Shown here: positions 45,503 through 58,773 of the stretch, piece by piece
How the letters are laid out: each line of letters starts with the position of its first letter
Numbering within the stretch: position 1 is the first letter of the stretch
Source: Plantago ovata
Taxonomy: Eukaryota; Streptophyta; Magnoliopsida; Lamiales; Plantaginaceae
Assembly: GCA_028274465.1 (NCBI GenBank)
Contig: CM051458.1
Location: 27,726,692-27,790,691, forward strand
Reading direction: 5' to 3'
DNA length: 64,000 bases
The notes under the pieces: model-generated
Told to the model about the DNA's origin: nothing
Databases searched by the model: none
Seen by the model: only the letters and a program-made list of their open reading frames with translations
Translations under genes and position numbers: made by a program

Positions 45503-45850
45503 GTCATGTTTGTTCTGAGCCACCACTAGCCAATTCAACAGTGTTCTGGACATCACCAACTGCAACCAATTGCTTCCTGTCCACAGCCTCATAACTGCTG
45601 ATGTTTCCATCACCATGGCACCTCTCATTGCAGTACAAACATATGTAGTCCCTTGTCACCTTCATGCTGAGATATGTAAGAAGACCTTTAGGATCCTTCA
45701 AATATTCAATATCAGGAATAAAGAACCCATGCTGCTTATGCATGTGGACCATACAGCTTTCTAGTGTATCATGTTCTACATCACACATGAAGCAACAAGA
45801 TGGATCAACTCCTGCATCCTCATCTATATCACTAGCAGCCGAAGCCTCAT
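45503..45850 (-). pseudogene. REIL: Fragment of an REI1-like 60S ribosome biogenesis factor
   Basis: On the minus strand the frame encodes ASDIDEDAGVDPSCCFMCDV, then ESCMVHMHKQHGFFIPDIEY, LKDPKGLLTYLSMKVTRDYI and CLYCNERCHGDG, ending VQNTVELASGGSEQT. These blocks match the C-terminal half of plant REI1-like proteins (yeast Rei1, human ZNF622). Those are cytoplasmic zinc-finger factors that help recycle shuttling factors from pre-60S subunits. The part normally following the last CxxC (the rest of the final zinc finger and an acidic stretch) is missing, so the finger is incomplete. The 5' half is absent: the fragment stops where the chromovirus LTR begins. No intron is visible. It is a non-functional gene fragment. 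Confidence 0.75.
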
Positions 45851-46262
45851 GTCACGGGATGAAACTTGGATTACCGAAAGAACTTGAACCCGTGCGGCAC
45901 TAGGCTAGTTCGCCTCGAGACTAGCTAGTAAGCCTACCGAACTTGTTGCTGTGTAAGAAGATAGCTTTCTAGTGAGAGAAATATTGCAAGGATGCTTGAA
46001 TGTTTTGTATTGCTTGATGATCAAAAGAAATGGCCAAGGGCCTATATATACAAGTTCACCTCCTCAACGGACGGTGGAGATTGATCTAATCTAACGGTTG
46101 TGGAAGACTTTCTAGGTTCTTCCATTATCTAGATCCTTCTACTATGTTCCTTCTCTTACAAGCTTGGAAATATTCTACAATATATAAGAATATTCTAGAG
46201 AACTTATTTACATGATAGCCTCCATTGGGACAGATATACCGCAAGATCGGTCGTACGTGACA
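45850..46262 (-). repeat. 3' LTR of the chromovirus
   Basis: About 413 bp, from tgtcacgggatgaaacttgg to gtcgtacgtgaca. The inner edge is supported by an adjacent polypurine tract (46,263-46,277; minus strand tggtgggggagaa). The outer edge is inferred from the TG start and from the end of the REI1-like sequence. A TATA-like tatatata lies near 46,044-46,052. Confidence 0.65.
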
Positions 46263-46263
46263 T

Positions 46264-49065
46264 TCTCCCCCACCAAAGTCGCTGCCGTCCTCGGCTCGAC
46301 CTTGTCTCGGTACTCTTTGATCTTGCTCCCGAATTGCCAAAGATGTTCTTCATGTTCCCAACTACTCTCGGCATCGGGAAGCCCCCTCCATCGAACGAAA
46401 TACTCGGTGTATGGTGGAACACCTCTCCTACGGATCACTCGGTGGGATATGATCTCCTCAACATCCTTGTCAAAGGATGTCACGACCGCTGTGGGTGCTC
46501 GACTCAATTGCCCCCTACTTGGATCGTCCTTGTCTTCATGATAGGGCTTTAGTTGGCTCACATGAAACACCGGGTGAATCTTGAGCTTCGGAGGTAACTC
46601 CAACCGATAGGAAACATTCCCCACGCGTCTCACAATCTCGAATGGTCCCTCGTATCTCCGCACAAGCCCCTTGTGCACCGATCGAAGAGATTTGAACTGT
46701 TGGGGAAGTAACTTCAACATTACCCGGTCGCCTACCTTGAACTCGACCGCGCGTCTCTTAATGTCCGCCCATTTCTTCATCTTCTTGGCAGCCTTGTCCA
46801 AGGATGCCCGAGCAAGATCCGCCTCCTCCTGTAAGGATTTGGCGAAGGTGTAGGCTGATGGGCTGTTTCCTGAGTAACCCGTCGCCACACTATGTGGAGT
46901 CATTGGTTGTCGCCCCGTTGCTAACTCGAAAGGACTCCGCCCTGTCGATTCACTCTTCTGCAAGTTATACAAAAATTGAGCCGTGTCAAGGAGCTTCGCC
47001 CAATCCCTTTGATTGGCACTCACATAGTGGTGCAAGTACAATTCTAATAGGGCATTGACTCTCTCCGTCTGTCCATCCGTTTGTGGGTGAAAATTGGTCG
47101 AGAACGCCAAGTTAGAACCCAACAATTTGAACAACTCGGACCAGAATTTCCCAATGAAGCGTGGATCTCGATCACTCACTATCGTCTTTGGGACTCCCCA
47201 ATGCTTCACAACATGCTTCAAGAACAATTTGTCCGTGTCCAAGGCCGTCACGTCGGGTGGAGTAGGAATGAATGTGGCATACTTCAAAAACCTGTCCACC
47301 ACCACGATAATTGATCCATACCCCTCTGACTTGGGCAATGCCGTGATGAAATCCATTGAGATGCTCTCGAACGGGTGTTCTGGTATGGGCAAGGGCTGCA
47401 ACAATCCTCCCGGTTGATGTTGCTCAATCTTGTCTTGTTGGCACACCAAGCATGTACGAACATAGGACTCGACATCCTCCCGCATCCTAGGCCAATAATA
47501 TGCGTCTTCCATTAACGCCATAGTGCGATGCATCCGTGGATGTCCCGCCCATTGGGAGTCATGACACTCCTTCATAATGTCCTGCCTCAAACTCCCCCAC
47601 TTGGGCACAAATAACAGATCTCCCTTGGTGAACAACAAGTCGTCCCGTATCCAGAACCGTCGTGTCTTGCCTTCTCGTGCAAACTCCATGATGTTACGGG
47701 CCATTGGATCTTTCTCTAAACCTTCCCGAATGCGCCCCTTGATATTGGCCTCGAGTTGGTTAAGTGCTGCGAGCTCCGCCTTTCGACTCAAGGCGTCGGC
47801 TACATGATTTGTCACCCACGGCTTGTACTCCAAAGTGTAGTCGAACTCCGCTAAGAACTCTTGCCATCGTGCTTGTTTTGGAGTGAGCTTCTTTTGTGTT
47901 TGGAAGTAACTTGTGGCTACGTTATCCGTCCGGACCACAAATTTACTCCAGAGAAGGTAGTGCCTCCATGTTCGCAAACAATGCACTACCGCTGTCATTT
48001 CCTTCTCATGGACTGTGTATCGTCGCTCGGTGTCATTCAACTTTCGGCTCTCATAAGCAATTGGATGCCCCTCTTGCATCAACACGCCCCCAATGGCAAA
48101 GTCGGACGCATCCGTTTGCACCTCATATTCCTTGGCATGATCCGGTAAAGCAAGCACCGGTTCCTCCGTAACAATGGCCTTGAGTCGCTCAAAGGCCTCC
48201 CGGCATGTCTTGTCCCATGCCGAAGTATGGTTCTTCTTCAAGAGATCCGTTAGTGGTGCGGCTATCTTGGAGTACCCCCTTATGAACCGTCGATAGTAAT
48301 TGATCAACCCCAAGAATGACCGCAACTGAGACACGTCCCTAGGCGTCTCCCAATCATGAATGGCCTTCACCTTAGACTTGTTCATCATGATCTGCCCACG
48401 TCTAATGCGATGGCCAAGAAATGCAATCTCGTCTTGGACAAACGAGCACTTCTCTAACTTTGCATACAACTCGTTTTCCCTCAAGGCCTGAAATACCAAC
48501 CGCAAGTGCTCCACATGGTCCTCCAATGTAGGTGAGTACACAATAATATCATCAAGATAGACAACTACAAATTTGTCTAGGTATGGATGAAACACCTTAT
48601 TCATCATAGTGCAAAATGTAGCCGGTGCATTAGTGAGACCAAACGGCATAACAAGGAACTCATATGACCCATACCTCGTGACCATTGTGGTCTTTGGTTC
48701 ATGCCCCTCGGCAATGCGGACTTGCCAATACCCGGACCGCAAGTCGATCTTTGAAAACCACTTGGCCTCTCCAAGCTGGTCGAATAGCTCCTCAATGAGG
48801 GGAATGGGATATTTGTTTCGAACTGTCAACTTGTTTAGTGCCCGATAGTCCACACACATTCGTAACGACCCATCTTGCTTCTTTTGGAACAACACCGGGG
48901 CACCGTATGGGGATTTGGAGGGCTGGATCATCCCCGCATCTAGTAATTCCTTCAATTGCCTTTGTAACTCCTTCAACTCGGGCGGTGCCATCCGATAAGG
49001 TGTACGGGATGGTGGCATCGCATCGGTCATCAACTCGATCTTGTGATCCACGTCCCTCCTCGATG
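46264..49065 (-). pseudogene. Chromovirus RT, RNase H, integrase and chromodomain
   Basis: About 930 open codons on the minus strand. RT has [35 protein letters not shown] and the active site [11 protein letters not shown]. RNase H has [25 protein letters not shown] and [13 protein letters not shown]. Integrase has [12 protein letters not shown], then [24 protein letters not shown] and [32 protein letters not shown] leads to a chromodomain ([20 protein letters not shown]). In chromoviruses this chromodomain is thought to direct integration to chromatin. The N-terminal side is separated from protease by the Copia insertion. Confidence 0.93.
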
Positions 49066-49070
49066 GTAGC

Positions 49071-51130
49071 TGTAAGAAAATATGGTCAGAGTTACCCCTA
49101 GGGTACGCAGCGGAATTTCAAAAATTTTCTTAACATACAGGTTAATTGATTATGCATATGTCTTATATATATAAACACGTCAATTAGAAGACTAACCTTA
49201 CTTCCAAAGCAGCTTCCAAGTCTTCGTAATATTCCGGTGTATCTTCTCCTTCGTCAAAGTCGAAGATATCTGCAAGACAATAAGAGTTAGTTTCCAGCTC
49301 CTAGAACCTCAACCTTGGTATCCACGGATGATAAGCCTATCAGAAGAATGCTAGGATATTCTTTGTGTGACCAAGAAGACAGGGCGGCGATTCCTCCGGA
49401 GAGGTGGCGCGCGCGTGTGGCTTTAGAGAAGAGGGGAGAGATTTTATTTTCTCTAAGAAACTGGGTAGAATAACTGTGTGCAAAACTGTATCCAAAGCTC
49501 TCTAATAATCTACTATATATAAAAGTCAATAGAAGCCTAAAGCATAAGCAATTAGACTTCGTAAAGGAATAAGAATCTAATTCTTATCGCACAAGGAAAC
49601 CAATATCAAGTCTAGATTCATTCCCAATCAAATTAAAACTCAATCAGGAAAATCTAACTTATCCCTTGGACTTCTAATAGAGGAAGGAGTCGAACTCCTT
49701 CCCCTACCTTATCCATGCGCGCGCGCGCCCAGTCCTACGGGAGGTGGGTCCCAATTTTGGGACCCACTTATATTTCTAAGGCAATTCAAACTCCAAGTAG
49801 ATTTTGCCCAAGTGCATATGTTAATTCTAAATTAACATATCCTTTCTAATCAAACCTCTATTATATTTCCAAAATATAATCTTTAATTGTATTTACATAA
49901 AATATAATTAATTAGCCAATTCAATTAATAATTACAAATCATTAATTGATTGAGCCACCAAATATTATAATTAATTCCAAATCAATTATAATCCATCAAT
50001 CACAATTAATTCCAAATTAATTGCGACTCCATCTTCAAGGATATTCTGATAAGCTGAATCACCACTTAGTGTGACCCATAGGGCCTCATCGTATTAAGCA
50101 AGTCCTAGACTAGGCAACATGGAATTCCTAGATGGTTCCATTTGCAATATTAATACGTGAGGACGTTTGAGAGGTTTCTCAAAGTTAACCCTTTCGTTGC
50201 GAAGCCTGTTGCGCTCAACGCGGCGATGGTAACGTCCCTTCATCTGACTTGCTCGAATGTATCTAGGATCGATGACGTGTCTATCCCAATAATACATCCA
50301 CGGGCGTCTCAGGGAGTTGCTTGGTTAAGATATACTTATGACCATCATAATATATCATTTGCACTGGCCAGTGACTTTACCAACACAACTATGCAGACTA
50401 TGAGCAGTTCTCTCCTGTGCTACACTTGAGAGATGAATCTTTCACAGAATCACTTATCATCCCCATTGGTATGTAGCCATAATCCTGGATCGTGTCTTAG
50501 GTCAGCTGCTTATTCAGAGCTGACATCGACGGGTCCACCAAGGATATGGGGTAACAAATGTGATGATAAAGTCCTGTAAGTACAAAGGACGACTGACATC
50601 ACTTCGACAACTTACCGGTTCCCATAAACACTTCGGTGTAGAGTATACATCGATGGGAGTGTCCGGTGGGTACTTCCATTCTTTGATAACCCTTCTTCGA
50701 ACAACTATGCGCAGTTATCGGAACGTTTCTCGATTGTCCAACAATCCGTTCCGTGGCCGTGGGATCGGCTCACATTTGCTCCAACAAGTATAACCTCCAC
50801 GCATACTAGTCTCGTCTGGTTCATTCAGACCCCTACATCCGAGATGAACCTCGACTAGGGAGAGTTTGGGATAGATGATAACTCACACAACTCCCACTAT
50901 CTGTGTGATCGGTCATCTATCCGAGGGGACATGTTTCATATCAATACAGACAGTAATAGAGATATGACATGCTGCATGCCTGGTGTAATATAAATATGAA
51001 AGCGATACTCAATAGTAAAATGCAACAAACATATATTATATTACGTTGACCTGTGTAATAGTACATATATGCCCTCTATAAGGGCACTATGCCCTTAGTA
51101 AGGACTATCTCTAGGACATATACACTATCA
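49071..51130 (-). repeat. 3' LTR of the long-LTR Copia
   Basis: 2,060 bp, starting tgtaagaaaatatggtcaga and ending acactatca, with an alternating CG tract near 49,715-49,727. Polypurine tract at 51,131-51,143 (minus strand ccaagtgggagat). The 90-codon frame conserved in all three copies is not a gene. Confidence 0.95.
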
Positions 51131-51144
51131 ATCTCCCACTTGGA

Positions 51145-54100
51145 CTAGAGCCAGTCACCTTTATGCCTAATACCCAGATTAGCATAATGTCTTAAGTGGA
51201 CTTCCACTGATAAGACCTTGGTGAAAGGATCTGCCACGTTGTTCGTGGTAGAGACACGTTCTATACTAACTTCTCCTCTATATATAATCTCACGTATAAC
51301 GTGATATTTTCTAAGTACATGCTTGTTCTTGTTTGTAGATCTAGGCTCCCTAGCTTGAGCGACGGCGCCCGTATTGTCACAATAAATCGTTATTGGACTG
51401 GGAGCAGGAACAACCCTCAATTCCTTCAAGAACTCTGAAATCCAGACAGCTTCTTTCGATGCTTCTGATGCAGCAATGTACTCGGCTTCTGTGGATGAGT
51501 CAGCAACCGTGGCTTGCTTAGAACTCTTCCAACAGACAGCTCCTCCATTCAATTTGAATACATATCCTGTCTGTGACTTAAAGTCATCAGGATCTGATTC
51601 AAATCCAGTGTCGACATACCCAGACACCTTTAATTCTGGTTCTCCACCAAACACCAAGAACATCTCTTTAGTCCGTCTAAGGTACTTAAGAATGTTCTTA
51701 ACAGCAATCTAGTGAGGTACTCCTGGATTCTGTTGGTGTCGACAAGTGACACTAAGCGCATATGCCACATCGGGTCTTGTGCAATTCATTGCATACATTA
51801 TAGACCCTACTGCCGAAGCATAGGGCACACGACTCATTGCATTTCTTTCTTCATCAGTTTTAGGACCATCATTAACTGATAAGACAATCCCATGCCTAGC
51901 TGGGAGAAAGCCTCTCTTTGAGTCGTCCATCTTATAACGCTTCAGTATTTTGTCGATGTAGGTGGATTGTGTCATTCCTAACATCCTCTTGGATCTATTT
52001 CTAAAGATCTTGATCCCTAGGATGTAGTTCGCTTCACCGAAGTCCTTCATCGAGAAGGTACTTGATAACCAAACTTTAGTCTCTTCTAGCATAGAGACAT
52101 TGTTTCCCATGATCAAAATGTCATCTACATAAATGATCATGAAAACAACTCCTTTGTCGCTGTGTCTAGCGTAGACACAGGGATCTTCCTTGCTTCTGAT
52201 GAAGTCAAACGATTTGACAGCTTCATCAAAGCGGATATTCCAGCTCCTTGACGCTTGCTTTAGCCCATAGATGGATCTTTGTAATTTGCATACAGCAGTT
52301 GGCCTGGTTTTACTAATAAAACCTTCCGGCTGTACCATATAGACCTCTTCCTCAAGGTTGCCATTGAGGAAGGCAGTCTTTACATCCATCTGCCAGATTT
52401 CATAATCATAGTAGGCAGCTATTGCAAGTAGAATTCGAATGGACTTCAATTTTGCTACCGGTGAAAAGGTTTCATCGTAATCGATGCCATACCTTTGCGT
52501 GTAGCCTTTCGCCACAAGCCTAGCTCTGTGCGTTTGTACCTTGCCATCGGCATCTGTCTTTCGTTTAAAGACCCATTTGCACCCAATAGGTCTAACCCCT
52601 TGGGCCAAGTCTACCAAGTTCCAAACTTGGTTCTGGTACATTAAATCCATTTCTAATTCCATGGCCTCTTGCCATGTGTCTGAGTCAACATCAATTATTG
52701 CCTCTTTGTAGGTCTCGGGTTCTTCCTGATCTGATAGACCGACATCAAGTTCACTGATGTCTTCTATCATAAGGCTTTGCTTCTGAGGTCCTTTTAGGAT
52801 CCTCTTCGACCTACGAAGCTCGACTGGTTCTGGTGCTTTTCTTTTCTGGCTTCGTGTAACACGAACATTATCAGTGGGTATTGATGTAGCTGGTCGCTGG
52901 GCGCGACCCTGTTCCCTTGCGGGAGGCTGCTCTTGTGTAACTTGTTGAACAGGTTGGTTGACACCGGGTTCTGTTGGTGTGGTTTCAACTGTTGATCTAA
53001 TCACAGGACTCCCACTGACTATGACATGCCTAGGAAGTGTCATATCATCACCCTTGTCTGCTTCGAAAGCTCCCACTGAACTTGAGTCCAAATCAGATGA
53101 TTTAGAGACCTCATGTTCGCGCGTGTCAAAGTCTTGAATTTCTTCAAGTTCTATCATGTCATCTAACCTCTCTTCTTCGAGGTATTCAGCTTCTAAAAAC
53201 TTCACGTTTCTAGATACGATCACCTTGTGATCTTCAGCATGATAGAATTCATAGCCTCTCGTCTGACGAGGATAGCCTATGAAATATACTTTGACACCCT
53301 TGGCATCTAACTTATCAGTGAGCAACAGTTTGACTATCGCAGGACAGCCCCAAGGTCTAAGATAGCCCAGTGAGGGCTTCTTTCCTTTCCATAACTCATA
53401 AGGAGTTTTCTCCACTAATTTAGATGGTACACGATTCAGAATGTAGATTGCAGTTTGCAGCGCATATCCCCATAGATATTTTGGAAGAGTCGAGAATCCA
53501 ATCATTGATCTCACCATGTCTAACAGGGTTCGATTCCTTCTCTCAAACACACCATTTAATTGTGGTGTTCCAGGAGGGGTCCATTGCGATTGAATTCCAT
53601 TCTCCTTCAAGTAGTCGATAAATTCTTCACTAAGGTACTCACCTCCTCGATCTGATCGAAGAGTGACTATCCTTAGGTTCAATTCATTCTCGACCTCATT
53701 CCTAAACTCCTTGAATTTCCCAAAGGTCTCGGATTTATTCTTCATAAGATAAATATATCCATACCTTGAGAAATCGTCAGTAAAGGTAACGAAGTAAGGA
53801 TAACCTCCACGTGCTTGGACTTTAAAAGGTCCACATACATCGGTATGTATGAGCTCTAAGCAGCGAGTGGCACGAACACCTTGTCCAACAAAAGGTTTGT
53901 TCGTCATCTTACCCTTAACACATGATTCGCATGTACCATATGATTCAAAATCAAATTGTTCTAAGTAGTCCAACTTCCTTAGTCTTTGAATCCGTGTTTC
54001 ATTGATATGGCCTAGCCGACAATGCCATAGATAAGATGGATTATTCTTCTTACTTGAAGACGGTTGTTTGTTATGTATTTGAAATAAAGGTAGACTACTT

Positions 54101-54977
54101 TGAAAAATATATAAACCATTCACCAAGGGAGCTTTTCCATAATACTGATCATTTAATGAAAAATAACAAGTATTATTCGCAAATCGAAAGGAAAAACCCA
54201 TATTGTCTAACAATGGAATGGAAATAATATTTCTGGCAATGGATGGAACAAAATAAACATTATCAAGTTCTAAACATTGTCCCGAAGGTAAATCTATCTT
54301 GCTACGTCCAACGCGTTTGGCTTCAACTGGATTGTCGTTCCCAACATGCAAGTCGATTTCACCTTGCTTGACTAGCCTGTGATCAATTAGCCCCTGCACA
54401 TTATTACAAATGTGTGAGCCACAGGCTGTATCTAATACCCAACCATTGGAGTCAAAAGTAGTCATGTTCATTTCAATAATAAACATACCTGAGCCAGAAG
54501 TCGATGGCTTCTTAGCTTGATCTGCCCTAAGCTTAGGTAAATCTTTCTTCCAATGTCCTTTCTGCTTACTGAAATGACATTCATTTGTGCGTACCGTTCC
54601 GCTTCTCTTGAACTTCCTTTTCTGGTTCCGACGCTTAGGCTTATCACTCCAAGTGTTAGCCTTGGCTCCCGACTTTCCCTTACCCTTAGCACCTTTGTTT
54701 CTCGGGTTTGGGTTAGACGGTTGCCCAACAAGCATGATCGACAGTCTTGATTCCAAGCAGCAACCTGATCGGCAGTCTGATTTTCGAGGCACACGGGAAT
54801 GACCTCGTCCAAGACGTACTCAATCTTTTCGTACCTCAGCACCAAACGTATATTCCTGATCCAATCTAGGAAGTTTGGTCCGGTCAAAATTTGCTTCTCT
54901 AAGATAGCATGGAGCGAGATACTCGCCTTTTCTAATATCCTAAGGAGAAATAATATAGAACGAAAATAATAAATCAA
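51145..54977 (-). pseudogene. Long-LTR Copia polyprotein remains
   Basis: On the minus strand, in order. A gag start (KQILTGPNFLDWIRNIRLVL) is followed by a shortened gag and knuckle-like sequence ([13 protein letters not shown]). The protease has [14 protein letters not shown]. Integrase has CESCVKGKM, then [30 protein letters not shown] and [22 protein letters not shown] has [38 protein letters not shown] and the active site [10 protein letters not shown]. RNase H has STEAEYIAASEASKEAVW and IYCDNTGAVAQAREP. The sequence resembles the Tork/TAR side of Copia, but the lineage is unproven. The copy is broken, while most domains are still legible. Confidence 0.9.
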
Positions 54978-55407
54978 CTATTGAAATATTATTTCTAAAT
55001 ACACATTCAACATAACTAAACAACAAGGTCCTTTAGCTGTTTAGCTCCCACTATTTTCACATACGCTTGCCCCCACAACAAACATACGGGTAATGTCCAA
55101 CAAGTTACCGTAGTGGCCAAGATCCAAATCCATACTATGCTATACTCCAACGGGGGCTGGTCGCATAGCATAATATGACCGGTAGGACTATCCAATTGCG
55201 TCACGCAACTCTTGGTTGTTAAATCTAATTTAACCCGGTGCCCTACATACTGTACCTATCGAGGTCGCTAGATACAATATGCAGTAAGTCATAACCACAG
55301 GCTTACTCTAATCTGACGATTACTGCGAGTCTGTAAGACGAGGTCGCCAATACAAGAAAACGCAATGAAGTTCAGAATTAAAGCACCCTATGGAAAGCAT
55401 CTCAGAA

Positions 55408-55559
<152 letters not shown>

Positions 55560-55616
55560 TTATATTGGTTGGGGCTTGTAGCTTGAGGGTTGTTATCAGT
55601 CATCTACAAACAAATA

Positions 55617-55783
55617 AGGGCGCCGCCTACCCATCATGCATGAACGGTCTACACGTAATGGATGCCGCCTATCCATTCTAGTTCTAAACGCGGTCAAGCA
55701 CATAATGGGTGCCGCCTACCCATACATAAATATGCGGTCCGACATATAAGAGGGCGCCGCCTACCCTCGCATGCATAGCGGTC
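55617..55783 (-). repeat. Four tandem hairpin units in the Copia leader
   Basis: Units of 44-46 bp, each with the constant word gccgcct (+ strand) flanked by complementary arms and followed by cggtc. The hairpins are at 55,618-55,632, 55,658-55,676, 55,705-55,723 and 55,751-55,767. cggtc occurs at 55,645, 55,691, 55,735 and 55,779. Arms change between units but keep pairing (see findings). They lie between the primer site and the gag start. Confidence 0.8.
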
Positions 55784-56265
55784 GAACGGAAAGTAAAATA
55801 CTTGGTATTTAAACATGCATTGTCAAACAATAGCATATCGAGCATATGAAACAAGTAGTAGCCTATGTGGATGACAAATGACTTCATAATTTCATTATGA
55901 AAATTATAATCCCATACTTATAACCTCTATGAAATAATTGAAAATTTGGACTAGATTGAATAATCGAAAATTCTATTGACCAAGTAGCAATTTTTTAAAA
56001 CCCGAAGGACTTAATTGTAATTTTTAAAACCGTGGAGGTGTTAAATCTAAAATTCAAAAGTAGAAGGACTAATGTGCAATATACAATAAATTGATAAATT
56101 ACAAATAAGCCCTTTAACTTTATAATAATTAAATTTAACCCATCTAGTTTAAAAACAATTACAATTAAATCATATTTATATTCCAAATATAAAATTCAAT
56201 CCTCAAAACTTTCAAAATTCGATTTTGGGTCCAACCCGAAAAAATATATATATTTATTAAAATAT

Positions 56266-56511
56266 GGGACGGGCATCCCCACGGTACCCGCGGCCCCGGG
56301 CGCCCGGCGCCGCGGTCCCGGGCGACCGGCGCCTGCGGCACGCGGGTAGCGGTGTCGCGGGTGCAGGCGCCCGGCGCCCCGCCGGGCGCCTGCGTCCGCA
56401 GGCCCCGGGTACCTGCGTCACGCATGTACCCAGGTGCCCACGGCATACGGGCGCCTAGCGCCCGTGCCGCGGGCACGGCGCCTGAGCGCCTGCGGCACGC
56501 CGGCGGCCGGT
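56266..56511. repeat. GC-rich block in the AT-rich Copia leader
   Basis: About 245 bases made mostly of G and C, with recurring ggcgcctgcg, gcgcccggcgcc and gcctgcggcacg, so it is internally repetitive. It is bounded on both sides by the same word aaaaatatatatattta (about 56,239-56,255 and 56,513-56,529). Long Ala/Pro/Arg frames here reflect composition. Confidence 0.8.
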
Positions 56512-56677
56512 CAAAAATATATATATTTAATTATTATTATTTTTTTTAAAAAATATAAATTCTAAATTTATATAAAAAACAAAACTTTTGAAAATCGGAT
56601 TAATCATAAAATCAATTGCATCCAAATATCTACAAAATCATACAATATATATACGTATATACTTAATCAATTAACCT

Positions 56678-56690
56678 GGCTCTGATACCA
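56678..56690 (-). promoter_or_regulatory. Primer-binding site of the long-LTR Copia
   Basis: On the minus strand tggtatcagagcc lies one base inside the 5' LTR. It is the canonical complement of the initiator methionine tRNA used by Copia elements. Confidence 0.92.
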
Positions 56691-56691
56691 C

Positions 56692-58768
56692 TGTAAGAAA
56701 ATATCGACAGAGTTACCCATAGGGTACGCAGCGGAATTTCAAAAATTTCTTAACATACAGGTTAATTGATTATGTATATGTCGTATATATATAAACACGT
56801 CAATTAGAAGACTAACCTTACTTCCAAAGCAGCTTCCAAGTCTTCGTTATATTCCGGTGTATCTTCTCCTTCGTCGAAGTCGAAGATATATGCAATACTC
56901 TGTATATCTGCAAGACAATAAGAGTTAGTTTCCAGATCCTAGAACCTCAACCTTGGTATCCACGGATGAACAGCCTATCGGAAGAATGCTAGGATATTCT
57001 TTGTGTGACCAAGAAGACAGGGCGGCGATTCCTTCGGTGAGGTGGCGCGCGTATGTGGCTTTAGAGAGAAGGGGAGAGATTTTATTTTCTCTAAAAAACC
57101 TGGGTAGAATAACTGTGTGCAAAACTGTATCCAAAGCTCTCTAATAGTCTACTATATATAGTAGTCAATAGAAGCCTAAAGCATAAGCAATTAGACTTCG
57201 TAAAGGAATAAAAATCTAATTCTTATCGCACAAGGAAACCAATATCAAATCTAGATTCATTCCCAATCAAATTAAAACTCAATTAGGAAAATCTAACTTA
57301 TCCCTTGGACTTCTAATAGAGGAAGGAGTCGAACTCCTTCCCCTACCTTATCCATGCGCGCGCGCGCCCAGTCCTACGGGAGGTGGGTCCCAATTTTGGG
57401 ACCCACTTATATTTCTAAGGCAATTCAAACTCCAAGTAGATTTTTTCCAAGTGCATATGTTAATTCTAAATTAACATATCCTTTCTAATCAAACCTCTAT
57501 TATATTTCCAAAATATAATCTTTAATTGTATTTACATAAAATACAATTAATTAGCCAATTCAATTAATAATTCCAAATCATTAATTGATTGAGCCACCAA
57601 TATTATAATTAATTCCAAATCAATTATAATCCATCAATCACAATTAATTCCAAATTAATTGCGACTCCATCTTCAAGGATATTCTGATAAGCTGAATCAC
57701 CACATAGTGTGACCCATAGGGCCTCATCGTATTAAGCAAGTCCTAGACTAGGCAACATGGAATTCCTAGACGGTTCCATTTGCAATATTAATACGTGAGG
57801 ACGTTTGAGAGGTTTCTCAAAGCTAACCCTTTCGTTGCGAAGCCTGTTGCGCTCAACGCGGCGATGGTAACGTCCCTTCATCTGACTTGCTCGAATGTAT
57901 CTAGGATCGATGAAGTGTCTATCCCAATAATACATCCACGGGCGTCTGAGGGAGTTGCTTGGTTAAGATATACTTATGACCATCATAATATATCATTTGC
58001 ACTGGCCAGTGACTTTACCAACACAACTATGCAGACTATGAGCAGTGCTCTCCTATGCTACACTTGAGAGATGAATCCTTCACAGAATCACTTATCATCC
58101 CCATTTGTATGTAGCCATAATCCTGGATCGTGTCTTAGGTCAGCTGCTTATTCAGAGCTGACATCGACGGGTCCACCAAGGATATGGGGCAACAAATGTG
58201 ATGATAAAGTCCTGTAAGTACAAAGGACGACTGACATCACTTCGACAACTTACCGGTTCCCATAGACACTTCGGTGTAGAGTATATATCGATGGGAGTGT
58301 CAGGTGGGTACTTCCATTGTTCGATAACCCTTCTTCGAACAACTATGTGCAGTTATGGGAACGTTTCTCGATTGTCCAACAATCCGTTCCGTGGCCGTGG
58401 GATCGGCTCACACTTGCTCCAACAAGTATAACCTCCACGCATACTAGTCTCGTCTGGTTCATTCAGACCCCTACATCCGAGATGAACCTTGACTAGGGAG
58501 AGTTTGGGATAGATGATAACTCACACAGCTCCCACTATCTGTGTGATCGGTCATCTATCCGAGGGGACATGTTTAATATCAATACAGACAGTAATAGAGA
58601 TATGACATGCTGCATGCCTCATGTAATATAAATATGAAAGCGATACTCAATAGGAAAATGCAACAAACATATATTATATTACGTTGACCTGTGTAATATT
58701 ACATATATGCCCTCTATAAGGGCACTATGCCCTTAGTAAGGACTGTCTCTAGGACATATACACTATCA
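56692..58768 (-). repeat. 5' LTR of the long-LTR Copia
   Basis: 2,077 bp, matching the 3' LTR. It contains a short segment (aatactctgtatatc, near 56,895) that is missing from the 3' copy but present in the solo LTR. It is followed in element order by the primer site. Confidence 0.95.
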
Positions 58769-58773
58769 GTAGC

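Noticed and set aside
56165-56549. Ala/Pro/Arg/Gly-rich frames on both strands
   Set aside because: They follow from the composition of the GC-rich block and have no start or domain support.
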